The position numbers were made by a program, and so were the translations under genes. From NCBI GenBank assembly GCA_958295735.1, contig OY282369.1, forward strand, positions 1,348,161 through 1,412,160: a stretch of 64,000 nt of DNA. The letters are read 5' to 3'. This document shows, in pieces, positions 24,965-32,718 of this stretch (within the stretch, counting starts at the first letter, position 1; each line of letters opens with the position of its first letter). This DNA is from an uncultured Candidatus Cenarchaeum sp. (GTDB lineage: Archaea > Thermoproteota > Nitrososphaeria > Nitrososphaerales > Nitrosopumilaceae). The notes beneath the pieces are model-generated. The model ran no database searches and was not told the DNA's origin. It saw only the letters and a program-made list of their open reading frames with translations.

Positions 24965-26023
24965 CGGAGCCTTTCCCCCGCCGCCCTCCCGGCCCGCGGG
25001 GCCCTGCCCGGCGCCGGCCTGGTTGCGCTGGGGCAGATCCGGGCCCCAGCCGCCGGCCGCCCTCTCCAGGATCAGCGCGTCCGCCTCGGGCACCGTCCTC
25101 ACCCCCCTGAACAGGGTCTCGTAGTCCGCGAGCCCCTTCGAGACGCCCCACACCTCGACCACGTCGTCGGCGATCAGCAGCCCCTCCCTGTCCAGCTCGT
25201 CCAGCCATTCGGCCACGTCCTCCGAGTCCGGCTCGTAGTGGGCTATCACGTCGTCGGTCGCCGTGCCAAAGTCGCCGTACTGCGTGCCTATCCGAATCAT
25301 GTACGCGTCCCCGTGCAGGTGCTTTTCCACTTGGTTGATCCGGCCCTTGAAGTGCACGATGCTGCCGGCATGCGCCTCGCCTCCGGCCATCAGGGACTCG
25401 TACGGGATCGCGGCGGCGCCGCGCTTTATCTCGTCCGCGGAGAGCCCGCCGGCGTCCTCCGGGGGGCGCTCCCGCGCGTCCTCCGCGGAGGTCAGCAGCG
25501 CGAGGCCGACCACCGCCGCGATGCAGGCGGCCAGGAGGGCCGCTCCCAGAACGAGCGTCTTGCGCGCCCGCGGCGGATCCTTGTTCCTGAGGCACGCCCA
25601 CGCTATCGCGCCCCCCAGCAGCCACAGGAATATCGGCAGCAGGTACCACGCCATGCTGGATCTGGGCCGCGGCGGCCCGGGCGGCCCGCCGGCGCCCTGC
25701 CGCGGCGGCCCGCCGGCGCCCTGCCGCGGCGGCCCGCCGGCGCCCTGCCGCGGCGGCCCGCCGGCGCCCTGCCGCGGCGGCCCGGGCGGCCCGCCGGCGC
25801 CCTGCCGCGGCGGCCCGGGCGGCCCGCCCGCTCCGGCTCCGGCCGGGCTCTCCCGCCCCAGCCTGCGGAACTGCGCCTCCACGTACGCCCAGTCGCCGTC
25901 GTAGACGGTACCGCCGTCAGCCAGGCGGCGCCGCATCTCGGAAAGCCTCGCGGCATCTCCCTCCTCTATCACGAGCAGGGCGTCGATCATATCCAGCAGC
26001 GCGCCGCTGCCGCGTCCTGCCAC
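24941..26023 (-). CDS. Membrane protein with SHOCT-like N-terminus, Pro/Gly linker and two helices
   Basis: A 360-residue protein of unrecognised function. Residues 1-55 form a short helical oligomerisation-like domain (LVIEEGDAARLSEMRRRLADG). Residues 60-115 are a repeated GAGGPPRQ linker encoded by tandem 24-bp units. Two membrane helices follow (YLLPIFLWLLGGAIAWAC and a second near 150). The C-terminal 200 residues look soluble and strand-rich (VHFKGRINQVEKHLHGDAYM). GTG at 26023 is 26 bp after a minus-strand CTATTAGC box (about 26045-26052). An OB-like nucleic-acid or ligand-binding role for the C-terminus is possible but unproven. Confidence 0.7.
   Translation of the reverse strand: MAGRGSGALLDMIDALLVIEEGDAARLSEMRRRLADGGTVYDGDWAYVEAQFRRLGRESPAGAGAGGPPGPPRQGAGGPPGPPRQGAGGPPRQGAGGPPRQGAGGPPRQGAGGPPGPPRPRSSMAWYLLPIFLWLLGGAIAWACLRNKDPPRARKTLVLGAALLAACIAAVVGLALLTSAEDARERPPEDAGGLSADEIKRGAAAIPYESLMAGGEAHAGSIVHFKGRINQVEKHLHGDAYMIRIGTQYGDFGTATDDVIAHYEPDSEDVAEWLDELDREGLLIADDVVEVWGVSKGLADYETLFRGVRTVPEADALILERAAGGWGPDLPQRNQAGAGQGPAGREGGGGKAPLPPGPRL
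25675..25835 (-). repeat. Coding Pro/Gly tandem repeats (24-33 bp units)
   Basis: Units containing GCCGGCGCCCTGCCGCGG repeat about seven times with small insertions of GGCGGCCCG, forming the linker of the membrane protein. Confidence 0.85.
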
Positions 26024-26150
26024 GCATGTGGAGTCAAGCGCGTTCGCTAATAGCGTTGCGTCGTTTGCGCGGCCCGGGCGCCTCGGCCGTTCCGCGGGCG
26101 CCGGCCGCGCGCGGCCCTCGTTCGGGGGAAGGGCGGGAGGGCTGCGCCGA

Positions 26151-27170
26151 TCAGCCGAAGAACCCGTTTGTGTAGTCCCTGAGCAGGTGCGCCCAGCCCC
26201 TCTCGATCCGCTCGTACTCGCGCTCGCACGAATTCGCCCGCTCTTCCGGGAGCCACTCGAGGTCGATCAAGTCTTGGTTGTACTCGGGATCCGCCCCGTA
26301 CGCGTAGCACAGGAAGTTGTAGTGCCTCTGCTCGTCGATCCCGTGCGTGTCCCAGTAGGCGTACTCGTACTCTGCCATGTCGATGCTGGAATGCAGGTGG
26401 TTCAGCGCGATGTTGAAGAGCATCTCCTGGCCAAGGGCGTGGCCGACGGAATCGTCGTAGGTGTACGAGAGCATCAGGGCGGAGAACTGATCCGCCACGT
26501 TCTCTTCCAGCCCTGTTATGGGAAGATCGTACACGTCTATGATCGCGTGGCCCACCTCGTGGTAGAACGTCTCGTGCACGACGTCCTCCACGTATGTGTG
26601 GGCGTATTCCGGATCGTCCCCGTACTCGTCCCACAACTCGAACAGGTAATCCACATACTCGTAGCAGACGGTGATCTCGCGCGCGGAGGGGTCGTAGAAC
26701 GCGTTCGGCTCGCCGCACTCCCTGCCCGCTATGCCTACGTCGTGGGGAAGGCGGAAGTTCTCGTTCAGGAACCCCGCCTCCCATTCCATGAGGCCGGTAC
26801 TCTCCAGCCAGTCCCTCGTCCAGCCGTCGCCGTAGGCCGAGTCGGGGTTGGGCCAGTAGCGGACGAAAAAGTCGCCGCGGTCGGGAATCTTTGAGTCGAC
26901 AGCCGGGTACTGCGGTTCGCCGCCCGCCGCGGCCGGCGCCGCATCGACGGCAATCACTCCCGCGCCTATCAGGAACTCAATGGCATCTATCAGTTCGGCA
27001 TCCGATATGCTGCCGTCTACATAGTACGCAAAGATGCCCTTGATCCACGAGGGGACCTGATCGGATTCCGCGTGCGCCTGGCCGGGCAGCGAGGCCGTGA
27101 GCAATGCGAGCGCGGAAACTGCCAGCGCGCGGCCCGCCCGCACGCGTGCGATGCTACGTGCGCCGGGCAT
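26151..27170 (-). CDS. Secreted zinc metallopeptidase (DUF4344-like)
   Basis: A 339-residue secreted protein. The signal peptide (residues 1-34) ends GQAHAES. Next is a short module VPSWIKGIFAYYVDGSISD, a relative of the WVRSSAGWWAEG domain common on thaumarchaeal surface proteins. The catalytic domain has YHEVGHAIID (HExxH) and, 14 residues later, EENVADQ, the third zinc ligand pattern of DUF4344-type peptidases. Several acidic stretches and few basic residues suggest a marine extracellular setting. ATG at 27170 lies 26 bp after a minus-strand CTTAATAGTC box (27189-27198). It likely degrades or remodels extracellular protein. Confidence 0.85.
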   Translation of the reverse strand: MPGARSIARVRAGRALAVSALALLTASLPGQAHAESDQVPSWIKGIFAYYVDGSISDAELIDAIEFLIGAGVIAVDAAPAAAGGEPQYPAVDSKIPDRGDFFVRYWPNPDSAYGDGWTRDWLESTGLMEWEAGFLNENFRLPHDVGIAGRECGEPNAFYDPSAREITVCYEYVDYLFELWDEYGDDPEYAHTYVEDVVHETFYHEVGHAIIDVYDLPITGLEENVADQFSALMLSYTYDDSVGHALGQEMLFNIALNHLHSSIDMAEYEYAYWDTHGIDEQRHYNFLCYAYGADPEYNQDLIDLEWLPEERANSCEREYERIERGWAHLLRDYTNGFFG

Positions 27171-27416
27171 GGAGAAATCGGCCGGCCTGGACTATTAAGA
27201 GGCTACCGCGGCGCGGGGCCGCACGCCCGCGGGCGACAGCCGCGCGGTCCCGCGTAGCCGGTTCCTCCGGGCAAAACTCTCCGGCTTTTCGCTACCCGAA
27301 GCGCTGCCCGGTGCGCCCGCGCGCAGCGGGACTCGTGCAGGGAACGGCGGTCGGCTCCCGACTAGGCCGCCGGGGGCGGGACGGGGAGCGGGCCGGAGAG
27401 CGGCAGGGGTTGCGCG

Positions 27417-27566
27417 GCGGGGGCCGGGCGGCATCGCGCGGCGGCTGCCCGCGGCGGGGGCCGGGCGGCATCGCGCGGCGGCTGCCCGCGGCGGGGGCCG
27501 GGCGGCATCGCGCGGCGGCTGCCCGCGGCGGGGGCCGGGCGGCATCGCGCGGCGGCTGCCCGCGGC
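27417..27566 (+). repeat. 37-bp tandem repeat, four copies
   Basis: The GGCATCGCGCGGCGGCTGCC unit recurs at a constant 37-bp spacing (GCAT at 27431, 27468, 27505 and 27542) with no visible divergence and no spacers, so it is a simple tandem array rather than a CRISPR. Confidence 0.9.
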
Positions 27567-27626
27567 GGGGCAGCTCCTAAAAAATAGCTTTCTGCGGCCG
27601 AAAACCGGCAAGTTTTTAGCCAAAAT

Positions 27627-27636
27627 GTATAGTACG
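27627..27636 (-). promoter_or_regulatory. CGTACTNTAC box, distal copy upstream of the symporter
   Basis: GTATAGTACG on the plus strand, i.e. CGTACTATAC on the minus strand. Inverted relative to the second box 22 bp downstream. Confidence 0.6.
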
Positions 27637-27658
27637 AATCGTTTTCTGAATCATAAAA

Positions 27659-27668
27659 CGTACTTTAC
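27659..27668 (+). promoter_or_regulatory. CGTACTNTAC box, proximal copy upstream of the symporter
   Basis: CGTACTTTAC, ending 45 bp before the symporter start and about 14 bp before its TATA box. AACGTACTTTACT is shared with the ureohydrolase promoter at 34032-34044. Confidence 0.7.
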
Positions 27669-27712
27669 TGCAATTTTTCAATACTTAAATAATTTTTTGG
27701 CCGCACCCATGC

Positions 27713-29308
27713 GTGGCGGAGCTCAGCGACTTTGGCATAGCCATCGCGGCGTTCATAGCGCTGACGCTCGTGGTGGGCGTGCTCGCCGGGAAGCTGGTCA
27801 AGCAGAGCGGCAGGAGGCTGATCGTGGCGGGGAAGAGCCTGCCGCTGGCGATGGTGGGGACGATGCTCGCGGCCCAGGCGGTGGACGGCAACTCGACCCT
27901 CGGCAACGCGGCGCTCGTGTTCGAGTTCGGGTTCTGGGCCGGCGCCGTGGTGCCGATCGGCTTGGGGGTGTGCCTGCTGATAACGGCGGCGTTCTACGCC
28001 AAGCCGCTCAACAAGATGGTGATGATCACCCTGCCCGACTTTTACTTCAGGCGGTACGGCAACGGCGCGGAAGGCATCTCTGGCGTGCTCATGATCATCA
28101 GCTTCACGGTGCTCGTGGCGGGAAACCTGGCCGCCAGCGGGTTCATACTGGAGACCGTGTTCGGGATCGACTACTTTTGGGGGATCCTCTTCTCCGCCCT
28201 GGTGGTGGTGGCGTATACCATAGCGGGGGGGCTCTTCGCGTCCGCGTACACCAACCTGTTCCAGGTGTACCTGGCGATAGGGGCGTTCTGGGTGGGGTTC
28301 CTGTTCTTCGCCGGGGGCTTCGCGGGCGTTCCGTGGGACTCGATCTACAGCGCCGCCCCGCCCGGCTACCTGGACCTCTCGGGGCTGTTCGACATAGGCA
28401 ACGGGGCACTGATAAACTGGGCCGCCATACTCGCGCTGGGCCTGGGGGACATAGTGGCGCTGGACTTTATGGAGCGGGTCTTCGCGGCGAAGAACCCGAA
28501 GACCGCGCGGCGGGGCGCGCTCATGGGCGGCGCGCTGACCCTCTTCACGGTGGTGCCCACCAGCATGCTGGGGATAGTGGCCCTCTACTACCTGCCGGGG
28601 GACACCCTTCCCAACCTGACCCTGCCGCTGCTGGCGACGGAGCACCTGCCGTTCGCGATAGGCGCCGCCATCCTGATGGGCGTGATAGGCGCATCCATGT
28701 CGACGGCGAGCGGGGGGCTGCTGGCCATATCCAGCGTCGTGTCGCGGAACCTGGTCACCCGGATAATCCGGAGGCGGTGGATGGGGAGGCCGGGAACCAA
28801 CGACAGGACGCTTCTCGCCATGACCCGGGTGGTGATAATACCCATGATGATAGCGGGCACCGCGCTGGGGTACTTTGTGCCCGCCCCCGGCGTCTACCTA
28901 GTGCTGGCGTTCGACATCATGTTCGCCGGGGCCTTCGCGCCCCTGACCCTCGGCCTCTTCTGGAAGAAGGCCAACATGCCCGCCGCGATCGCCGCGCTGC
29001 TGATCGGATCGTCCCTGAGGCTGTCGTTCTTCTTCACGATGCCCGAGGAGTGGGCCGGGCTGGACACCATGATCCCGCCGGTGGTCTCGTTCGCCGTATT
29101 CATCGCGGTGGCGCTGGCGACGCAGGGAAGGTACCCCGGCAAGGCGCGGCACGACGTCAGGGACTACGTGCCGCCGGAGGAGGACCTCGTGTCGGGCGAG
29201 GATCTCAAGCACTTCCGCAGCGACTTCATGAGCTCGGGCTTCGACGTCGAGGATGCCGGCCGCGGCGGCGGCGGGGGGGACGCCCCCAAGAGCCCGATAG
29301 GGGCCTGA
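27713..29308 (+). CDS. Sodium:solute symporter (SSS family)
   Basis: A 531-residue transporter with about 13 membrane helices typical of the SSS family, which couples solute uptake to the Na+ gradient. Recognisable segments are AAQAVDGNSTLGNAALV in helix 2, YTIAGGLFASAYTNLFQ, and the sodium-site region GASMSTASGGLLAISSVVSR. The substrate is not readable; urea (DUR3-type), amino acids or polyamines are options. GTG at 27713 is 26 bp after ACTTAAATAA. Its promoter shares a CGTACTTTAC box with the ureohydrolase operon, which favours a nitrogenous solute. The C-terminus has a glycine-rich cytoplasmic tail. Confidence 0.9.
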   Translation: MAELSDFGIAIAAFIALTLVVGVLAGKLVKQSGRRLIVAGKSLPLAMVGTMLAAQAVDGNSTLGNAALVFEFGFWAGAVVPIGLGVCLLITAAFYAKPLNKMVMITLPDFYFRRYGNGAEGISGVLMIISFTVLVAGNLAASGFILETVFGIDYFWGILFSALVVVAYTIAGGLFASAYTNLFQVYLAIGAFWVGFLFFAGGFAGVPWDSIYSAAPPGYLDLSGLFDIGNGALINWAAILALGLGDIVALDFMERVFAAKNPKTARRGALMGGALTLFTVVPTSMLGIVALYYLPGDTLPNLTLPLLATEHLPFAIGAAILMGVIGASMSTASGGLLAISSVVSRNLVTRIIRRRWMGRPGTNDRTLLAMTRVVIIPMMIAGTALGYFVPAPGVYLVLAFDIMFAGAFAPLTLGLFWKKANMPAAIAALLIGSSLRLSFFFTMPEEWAGLDTMIPPVVSFAVFIAVALATQGRYPGKARHDVRDYVPPEEDLVSGEDLKHFRSDFMSSGFDVEDAGRGGGGGDAPKSPIGA

Positions 29309-29504
29309 CGCGCGCCGCGGCCCGCGCGATGCCGGCGCCCGCGGAAAACCCCGCCTCCCGCCGCGGGGTTGCGGCGGGAACGGCATCGCGCGGGGCGAAA
29401 CCTCCGGCGGCGGGGGACCCGCGCGCACGCGGGGCGCGGGAACGCCGCCGCGCCCGCGCCGGGAGCGATGCAACGCTTAAAAATTTCCGCCCGGGACCGG
29501 CGGC

Positions 29505-31187
29505 GTGAAATACCCCGACCTGTTCAACCCGGACCTCTCGCGGGTGGGCACGCGCGAGTCGCAGGCGTACAACATCGCCGCCGCGCGGCTCATGGCGGAG
29601 ACCGTAAAGACGTCGCTGGGGCCGCGGGGCATGGAAAAGATGCACGTGGACATACTCGGGGAGGAGACCATAACAAAGCACGGCGGGGCGTTCCTGCGCA
29701 AGGTGGACGTGGACCACCCGGCCGCCAAGGCGGTGGCGGAGGCGGTGAACGCGGTGGACACGCACGTCGGCGACGGGACCGTCTCCGCGGCCGTCCTCAT
29801 CGGCTCCATGCTGGGGCACTCCCAGGACCTGCTGAGGATGGGGCTGGCTACCGCCGCGATAATCCGGGGGTTCGAGGCGGCCATGGGCTTTGCGCTGGAG
29901 GCGCTGGAATCGGTCAGGATGGCCTCGGACCGCGCGGACCGCGCGCTGGCCCGCCAGCTGGTCGACACGTGCCTGGCGGGGAAGGCCGTGTTCGGCGCGC
30001 CGGCCGACAGGGCCGCGGTCAGGGACGCCATCGTGGAGTCGGCCCGCCTCGTCGCGGGCCCCGCGGGGGCGATCGACGTGGACGACGTCAAGATAGAGGA
30101 AAAGCAGGGCGTGTCCGCGATCCAGATGGTCATGGGAACCGTGATCGACAAGCCCATAGACGACGGCGCGATGCCCCGCGAGATCAGGAACGCGAAGGTG
30201 CTGCTGCTCAACGACTCGCTGGAGGCGGAGCGGACGAAGACGGAGTCCGAGATAGAGATAACGTCCCCGTCCCAGATGGGGGAGTTCGCCGCCCGGCAGG
30301 ATGCCGACGCGGCGGCGCTGGTGAAAAAGGTCGTGGACTCGGGCGCCGGCGTGGTGATATCCCGCAAGGGGATCGGCGATCTGGCCAGGGAGGGCCTCGC
30401 CCGCGCCGGCATCATCTCCATACGGAGGGTGAAATACAACGACCTCTGGTGGCTTGAAAAGGCGACGGGGGCCAGGACGTGCGAGTCCGTGGACGCGATC
30501 TCCGCCGGCGAGCTCGGCCTCGCATCCAGGGTGTGCGAGCGGGCGGTCGGGGGCGACCGGATGCTGTTCGTGGAGGCGGACGACCCGCGATCCGTCACCC
30601 TGCTCCTGCGCGCCGTCTCGAAGCGGCACCTCGACGAGTTCCACCGCACGGCAAAGAACGCGCTGTTCGTGCTGCGCAACTTCGCGCGCAGCCCGTTCGT
30701 GGTGTTCGGCGGCGGGGCGTGCGAGGCGGCGGTGGCGCGCGCCGTGCGGGAGAGGGCCGCCGAGCTGGAGGGCGCCGAGCAGCTCGCCGCGGGGCGGTTT
30801 GCGGACGCGCTGGAGGAGATACCGATGACGCTGGCCAGGAACGTGGGGATGAACACGCTGGATGCCCTGCCGATGCTGAGGTCCAGGTGCGCCGGCCCGG
30901 CCGGCCGCGCCGGCCGGTACGGCGTCAACTCGGATTCGCGGAAGATCGAGGACATGTCGTCCAGCGGGGTGGTGGAGACCTCCGCGGTGAAGGAGCAGGT
31001 AATCAAGACCGCCGCGGAGGCGGTCAACATGATACTGGGAGTCGACGACGTGTTCATGAAGGACCTCATAGACAACACGCACTGCCACATCGACGGGACG
31101 GTCCACGCGCACAAGGATCCGGGGAAGAACCACAACCACTGGGAGCAGGAAGGGCTGGAGCAGCGGCAGATGCACCACTACTACTGA
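29505..31187 (+). CDS. Group II chaperonin (thermosome) paralogue with altered ATPase residues
   Basis: A 560-residue TCP-1/thermosome homologue by its overall sequence: TVKTSLGPRGMEKM, VGDGTVSAAVLIG, FGGGACEAA, and the late GVNSDSRKIEDMSSSGVVE. Two key acids differ. The NDG motif reads TKHGG (H59 where Asp is expected), and the hydrolytic Asp of the usual DAL motif is Asn (KNALFV, N385). GDGTT is GDGTV. The C-terminal tail is histidine-rich (HCHIDGTVHAHKD, ending HHYY) in place of the usual Gly-Met tail. GTG at 29505 lies 26 bp after CTTAAAAATT (29476-29485). It may be a non-hydrolysing subunit or a specialised, possibly metal-binding, chaperonin. Confidence 0.9.
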   Translation: MKYPDLFNPDLSRVGTRESQAYNIAAARLMAETVKTSLGPRGMEKMHVDILGEETITKHGGAFLRKVDVDHPAAKAVAEAVNAVDTHVGDGTVSAAVLIGSMLGHSQDLLRMGLATAAIIRGFEAAMGFALEALESVRMASDRADRALARQLVDTCLAGKAVFGAPADRAAVRDAIVESARLVAGPAGAIDVDDVKIEEKQGVSAIQMVMGTVIDKPIDDGAMPREIRNAKVLLLNDSLEAERTKTESEIEITSPSQMGEFAARQDADAAALVKKVVDSGAGVVISRKGIGDLAREGLARAGIISIRRVKYNDLWWLEKATGARTCESVDAISAGELGLASRVCERAVGGDRMLFVEADDPRSVTLLLRAVSKRHLDEFHRTAKNALFVLRNFARSPFVVFGGGACEAAVARAVRERAAELEGAEQLAAGRFADALEEIPMTLARNVGMNTLDALPMLRSRCAGPAGRAGRYGVNSDSRKIEDMSSSGVVETSAVKEQVIKTAAEAVNMILGVDDVFMKDLIDNTHCHIDGTVHAHKDPGKNHNHWEQEGLEQRQMHHYY

Positions 31188-31217
31188 GCGGCGGCGCGCG
31201 GGCGGCGGGGGGCGCCC

Positions 31218-31300
31218 GTTCGTCCCGCACTCCCGGCGCGAACGCGGATCGGCGGATGCGGCTTCGCGCGCAGCCGGCGGGCGCGCGAACCCGCGCCGCG
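31218..31300 (-). mobile_element. Family-R element, degenerate inverted copy
   Basis: Reading the minus strand, it has CCGCCGATCCGCGTTCGCGCC in its core region, matching family R in reverse orientation next to the intact copy at 31306-31397. Edges are approximate. Confidence 0.45.
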
Positions 31301-31305
31301 CCCGC

Positions 31306-31397
31306 GCGCGGGGCCGCGCGCCCGTCGGCCGCAGCCGCGGGGACAATTCCGCCGATCCGGATTCGCGCCCGCGGGGAGGGGGCCGCCGGCCTCGCGC
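31306..31397 (+). mobile_element. Family-R element, 92 bp, with 8-bp target duplication
   Basis: Inverted-repeat ends GCGCGGGGCCG (31306-31316) and CGGCCTCGCGC (31387-31397). Flanked by GCGCCCGC on both sides (31298-31305 and 31398-31405). The right edge is 17 bp from the TATA box ACTTTTAC (31415-31422) and 48 bp from the GTG at 31445. Confidence 0.8.
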
Positions 31398-31444
31398 GCG
31401 CCCGCCCTTGCAAGACTTTTACGTGCTCCGCGCCCCGCGCGTGC

Positions 31445-31612
31445 GTGGACAAGCAGTTCGGCTTTGCTGTGATACTGCTGCTCGCGGGCTTTGCGCTGTT
31501 CCAGGCGGGAGGGGACGGGGACGTGTTCCTTGCGGGCCTGGGGTCCGGGACGATCGCGATCGCCTGCGTGTGGGTACTGATCAGGATAGTCAAGGACCTA
31601 AAGAGGCGCTGA
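31445..31612 (+). CDS. Small two-helix membrane protein, 55 residues
   Basis: VDKQFGFAVILLLAGFALF forms one helix and TIAIACVWVLIRIV a second, followed by a basic KDLKRR end. GTG at 31445 is 26 bp after ACTTTTAC (31415-31422), a good leaderless promoter. No family is recognised; small membrane proteins of this kind are common in thaumarchaeal genomes. Confidence 0.65.
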   Translation: MDKQFGFAVILLLAGFALFQAGGDGDVFLAGLGSGTIAIACVWVLIRIVKDLKRR

Positions 31613-31793
31613 GCCGGAGGCCGCCGCCGCGCCCGCGGCAAAGGCCTCCCGCCGCCCGCGCCGCCGCCGCCCCCCGCCCGCGCCGCGCGGGGCGGCATGC
31701 CCCGCCGCGCCCGCGATCGCGCCCCGACCGGCCTCCCGCCCCGCGCCGGGGCGCGCAATAAAACCATATAACTCACGGGACACCACGCGGATC

Positions 31794-32315
31794 ATGCCGG
31801 GCAAGGGGTACTCGACCATCGGCCTCAAGCCCAACGTGCTGTCCATGCTGCAGAACCTCACCGACATGTTCTACCCCGGCATGTTCCTGCCCAGCACGCT
31901 GATAATCCTGATGCACGAGGTGAGGCTGGAGCGCTACTCCGTGGAGATGCGCAGGATGAGGATCGACCTCTCCGGGAGGTACCACACCCTGACCATACGA
32001 TCCGACGTGAAGGAGTGGCTGAAGGAGAACCACGAGGGGCTCGCGGACGACTACAAGAAAAATTACAGCGTGAAATGCTTTTCCAACTTCGTGAGCTACT
32101 TTCTGGCCAACCTGCTGGAGTCCAAGATAGACTCGCAGAGGAACGTGATCAGGCTCAAAGAGTCGGACTTTAGCTGGCTGCAGGAGGAGTACGACCAGCG
32201 CAGGAAGAGCGCCGCGGCGGGCGCCGACGTCGGATCCTTCGAGCGGTTCGCCGACTCCTACATCAACGATCTGCTCAGGAAGATGAGGGAGGCCCGGGCG
32301 ATACTCGCGGTCTGA
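31794..32315 (+). CDS. Conserved hypothetical protein, 173 residues
   Basis: A soluble, mixed helix/strand protein with balanced charge: LSMLQNLTDMFYPGMFLPST near the start, then RIDLSGRYHTLTIRSDVKEW, a middle helix SNFVSYFLANLLESKID, and a charged C-terminal helix. The AT-skewed codons around KKNYSVKCF hint at conservation. ATG at 31794 is 26 bp after CATATAAC (31764-31771). I recognise no domain; the look is of a lineage-conserved thaumarchaeal protein, possibly a DNA- or protein-binding adaptor. Confidence 0.75.
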   Translation: MPGKGYSTIGLKPNVLSMLQNLTDMFYPGMFLPSTLIILMHEVRLERYSVEMRRMRIDLSGRYHTLTIRSDVKEWLKENHEGLADDYKKNYSVKCFSNFVSYFLANLLESKIDSQRNVIRLKESDFSWLQEEYDQRRKSAAAGADVGSFERFADSYINDLLRKMREARAILAV

Positions 32316-32395
32316 CCGCGGGGCGGGCGCGCGCCCGCGAGGGCGCCGCGCCCCGCAAAAGGATCGTGGACAGTCCGGCCGATCCGCAGACGCCG

Positions 32396-32647
32396 CTAGA
32401 GCGGAGTCATGGTATCGATCAGCCTCGCGTTGGTGACCCTGCCGCTTTTTTCCTGGATCTCGAGGTCCACGGTATGCTTTAGGCCGTCGAGCATGAAATT
32501 GACCTGCACGTCCCACGCCTCCCTCGGGCCCTTTTCGGGAATCTGGAAGGTCTCGTTCACCCTAAAGTCCGCGACCTCGCCGTACAGGGCGCCGACTACC
32601 CTCCTCGATTCCCTGTAGATGTCCTCCGTCGTAGTGACCAGCACCAT
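32396..32647 (-). CDS. Small conserved protein, 83 residues, in the CGTACTNTAC regulon
   Basis: Predicted alpha/beta fold: TTTEDIYRESRRVVGALYGE, then DFRVNETFQIPEKGPREAWD and two strands (VQVNFMLDGL and HTVDLEIQEKSG). No domain is recognised. ATG at 32647 is about 26 bp from a minus-strand TTTTTATATC box (32670-32679), and a CGTACTGTAC box lies 48 bp upstream of the start (32695-32704). That links its control to the symporter and the ureohydrolase operon. It might be a sensor or accessory subunit, but there is no direct evidence. Confidence 0.75.
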   Translation of the reverse strand: MVLVTTTEDIYRESRRVVGALYGEVADFRVNETFQIPEKGPREAWDVQVNFMLDGLKHTVDLEIQEKSGRVTNARLIDTMTPL

Positions 32648-32694
32648 GAGTTTCGGGGGGCGCCGCACGATATAAAAATTTTGCACCGCCCAAC

Positions 32695-32704
32695 GTACAG
32701 TACG
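32695..32704 (-). promoter_or_regulatory. CGTACTNTAC box upstream of the 83-residue protein gene
   Basis: CGTACTGTAC on the minus strand, part of the 11-bp palindrome CGTACAGTACG (32694-32704). It starts 48 bp upstream of the ATG at 32647. Confidence 0.65.
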
Positions 32705-32718
32705 AATTTCGGGCGCGC

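Larger units (their letters stand above)
27171..27712. other. Divergent intergenic region with 37-bp tandem repeats and an AT-rich control island
   Basis: The left part is GC-rich and holds a four-copy 37-bp tandem array (about 27417-27566). From 27577 the sequence becomes strikingly AT-rich for this genome, with two inverted CGTACTNTAC boxes (27627-27636 and 27659-27668) and the TATA box ACTTAAATAA (27682-27691) of the symporter gene. No coding sequence. Confidence 0.75.

Noticed and set aside
27417-27566. 37-bp repeat array as a CRISPR
   Set aside because: Copies are directly tandem with no unique spacers; the sequence is simple GC-rich repeat and no cas genes are nearby.
27195-27623. Minus-strand frame through the 37-bp repeats as a repeat protein
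   Set aside because: No start near a TATA box, no signal or domain, and the composition simply reflects the repeat.
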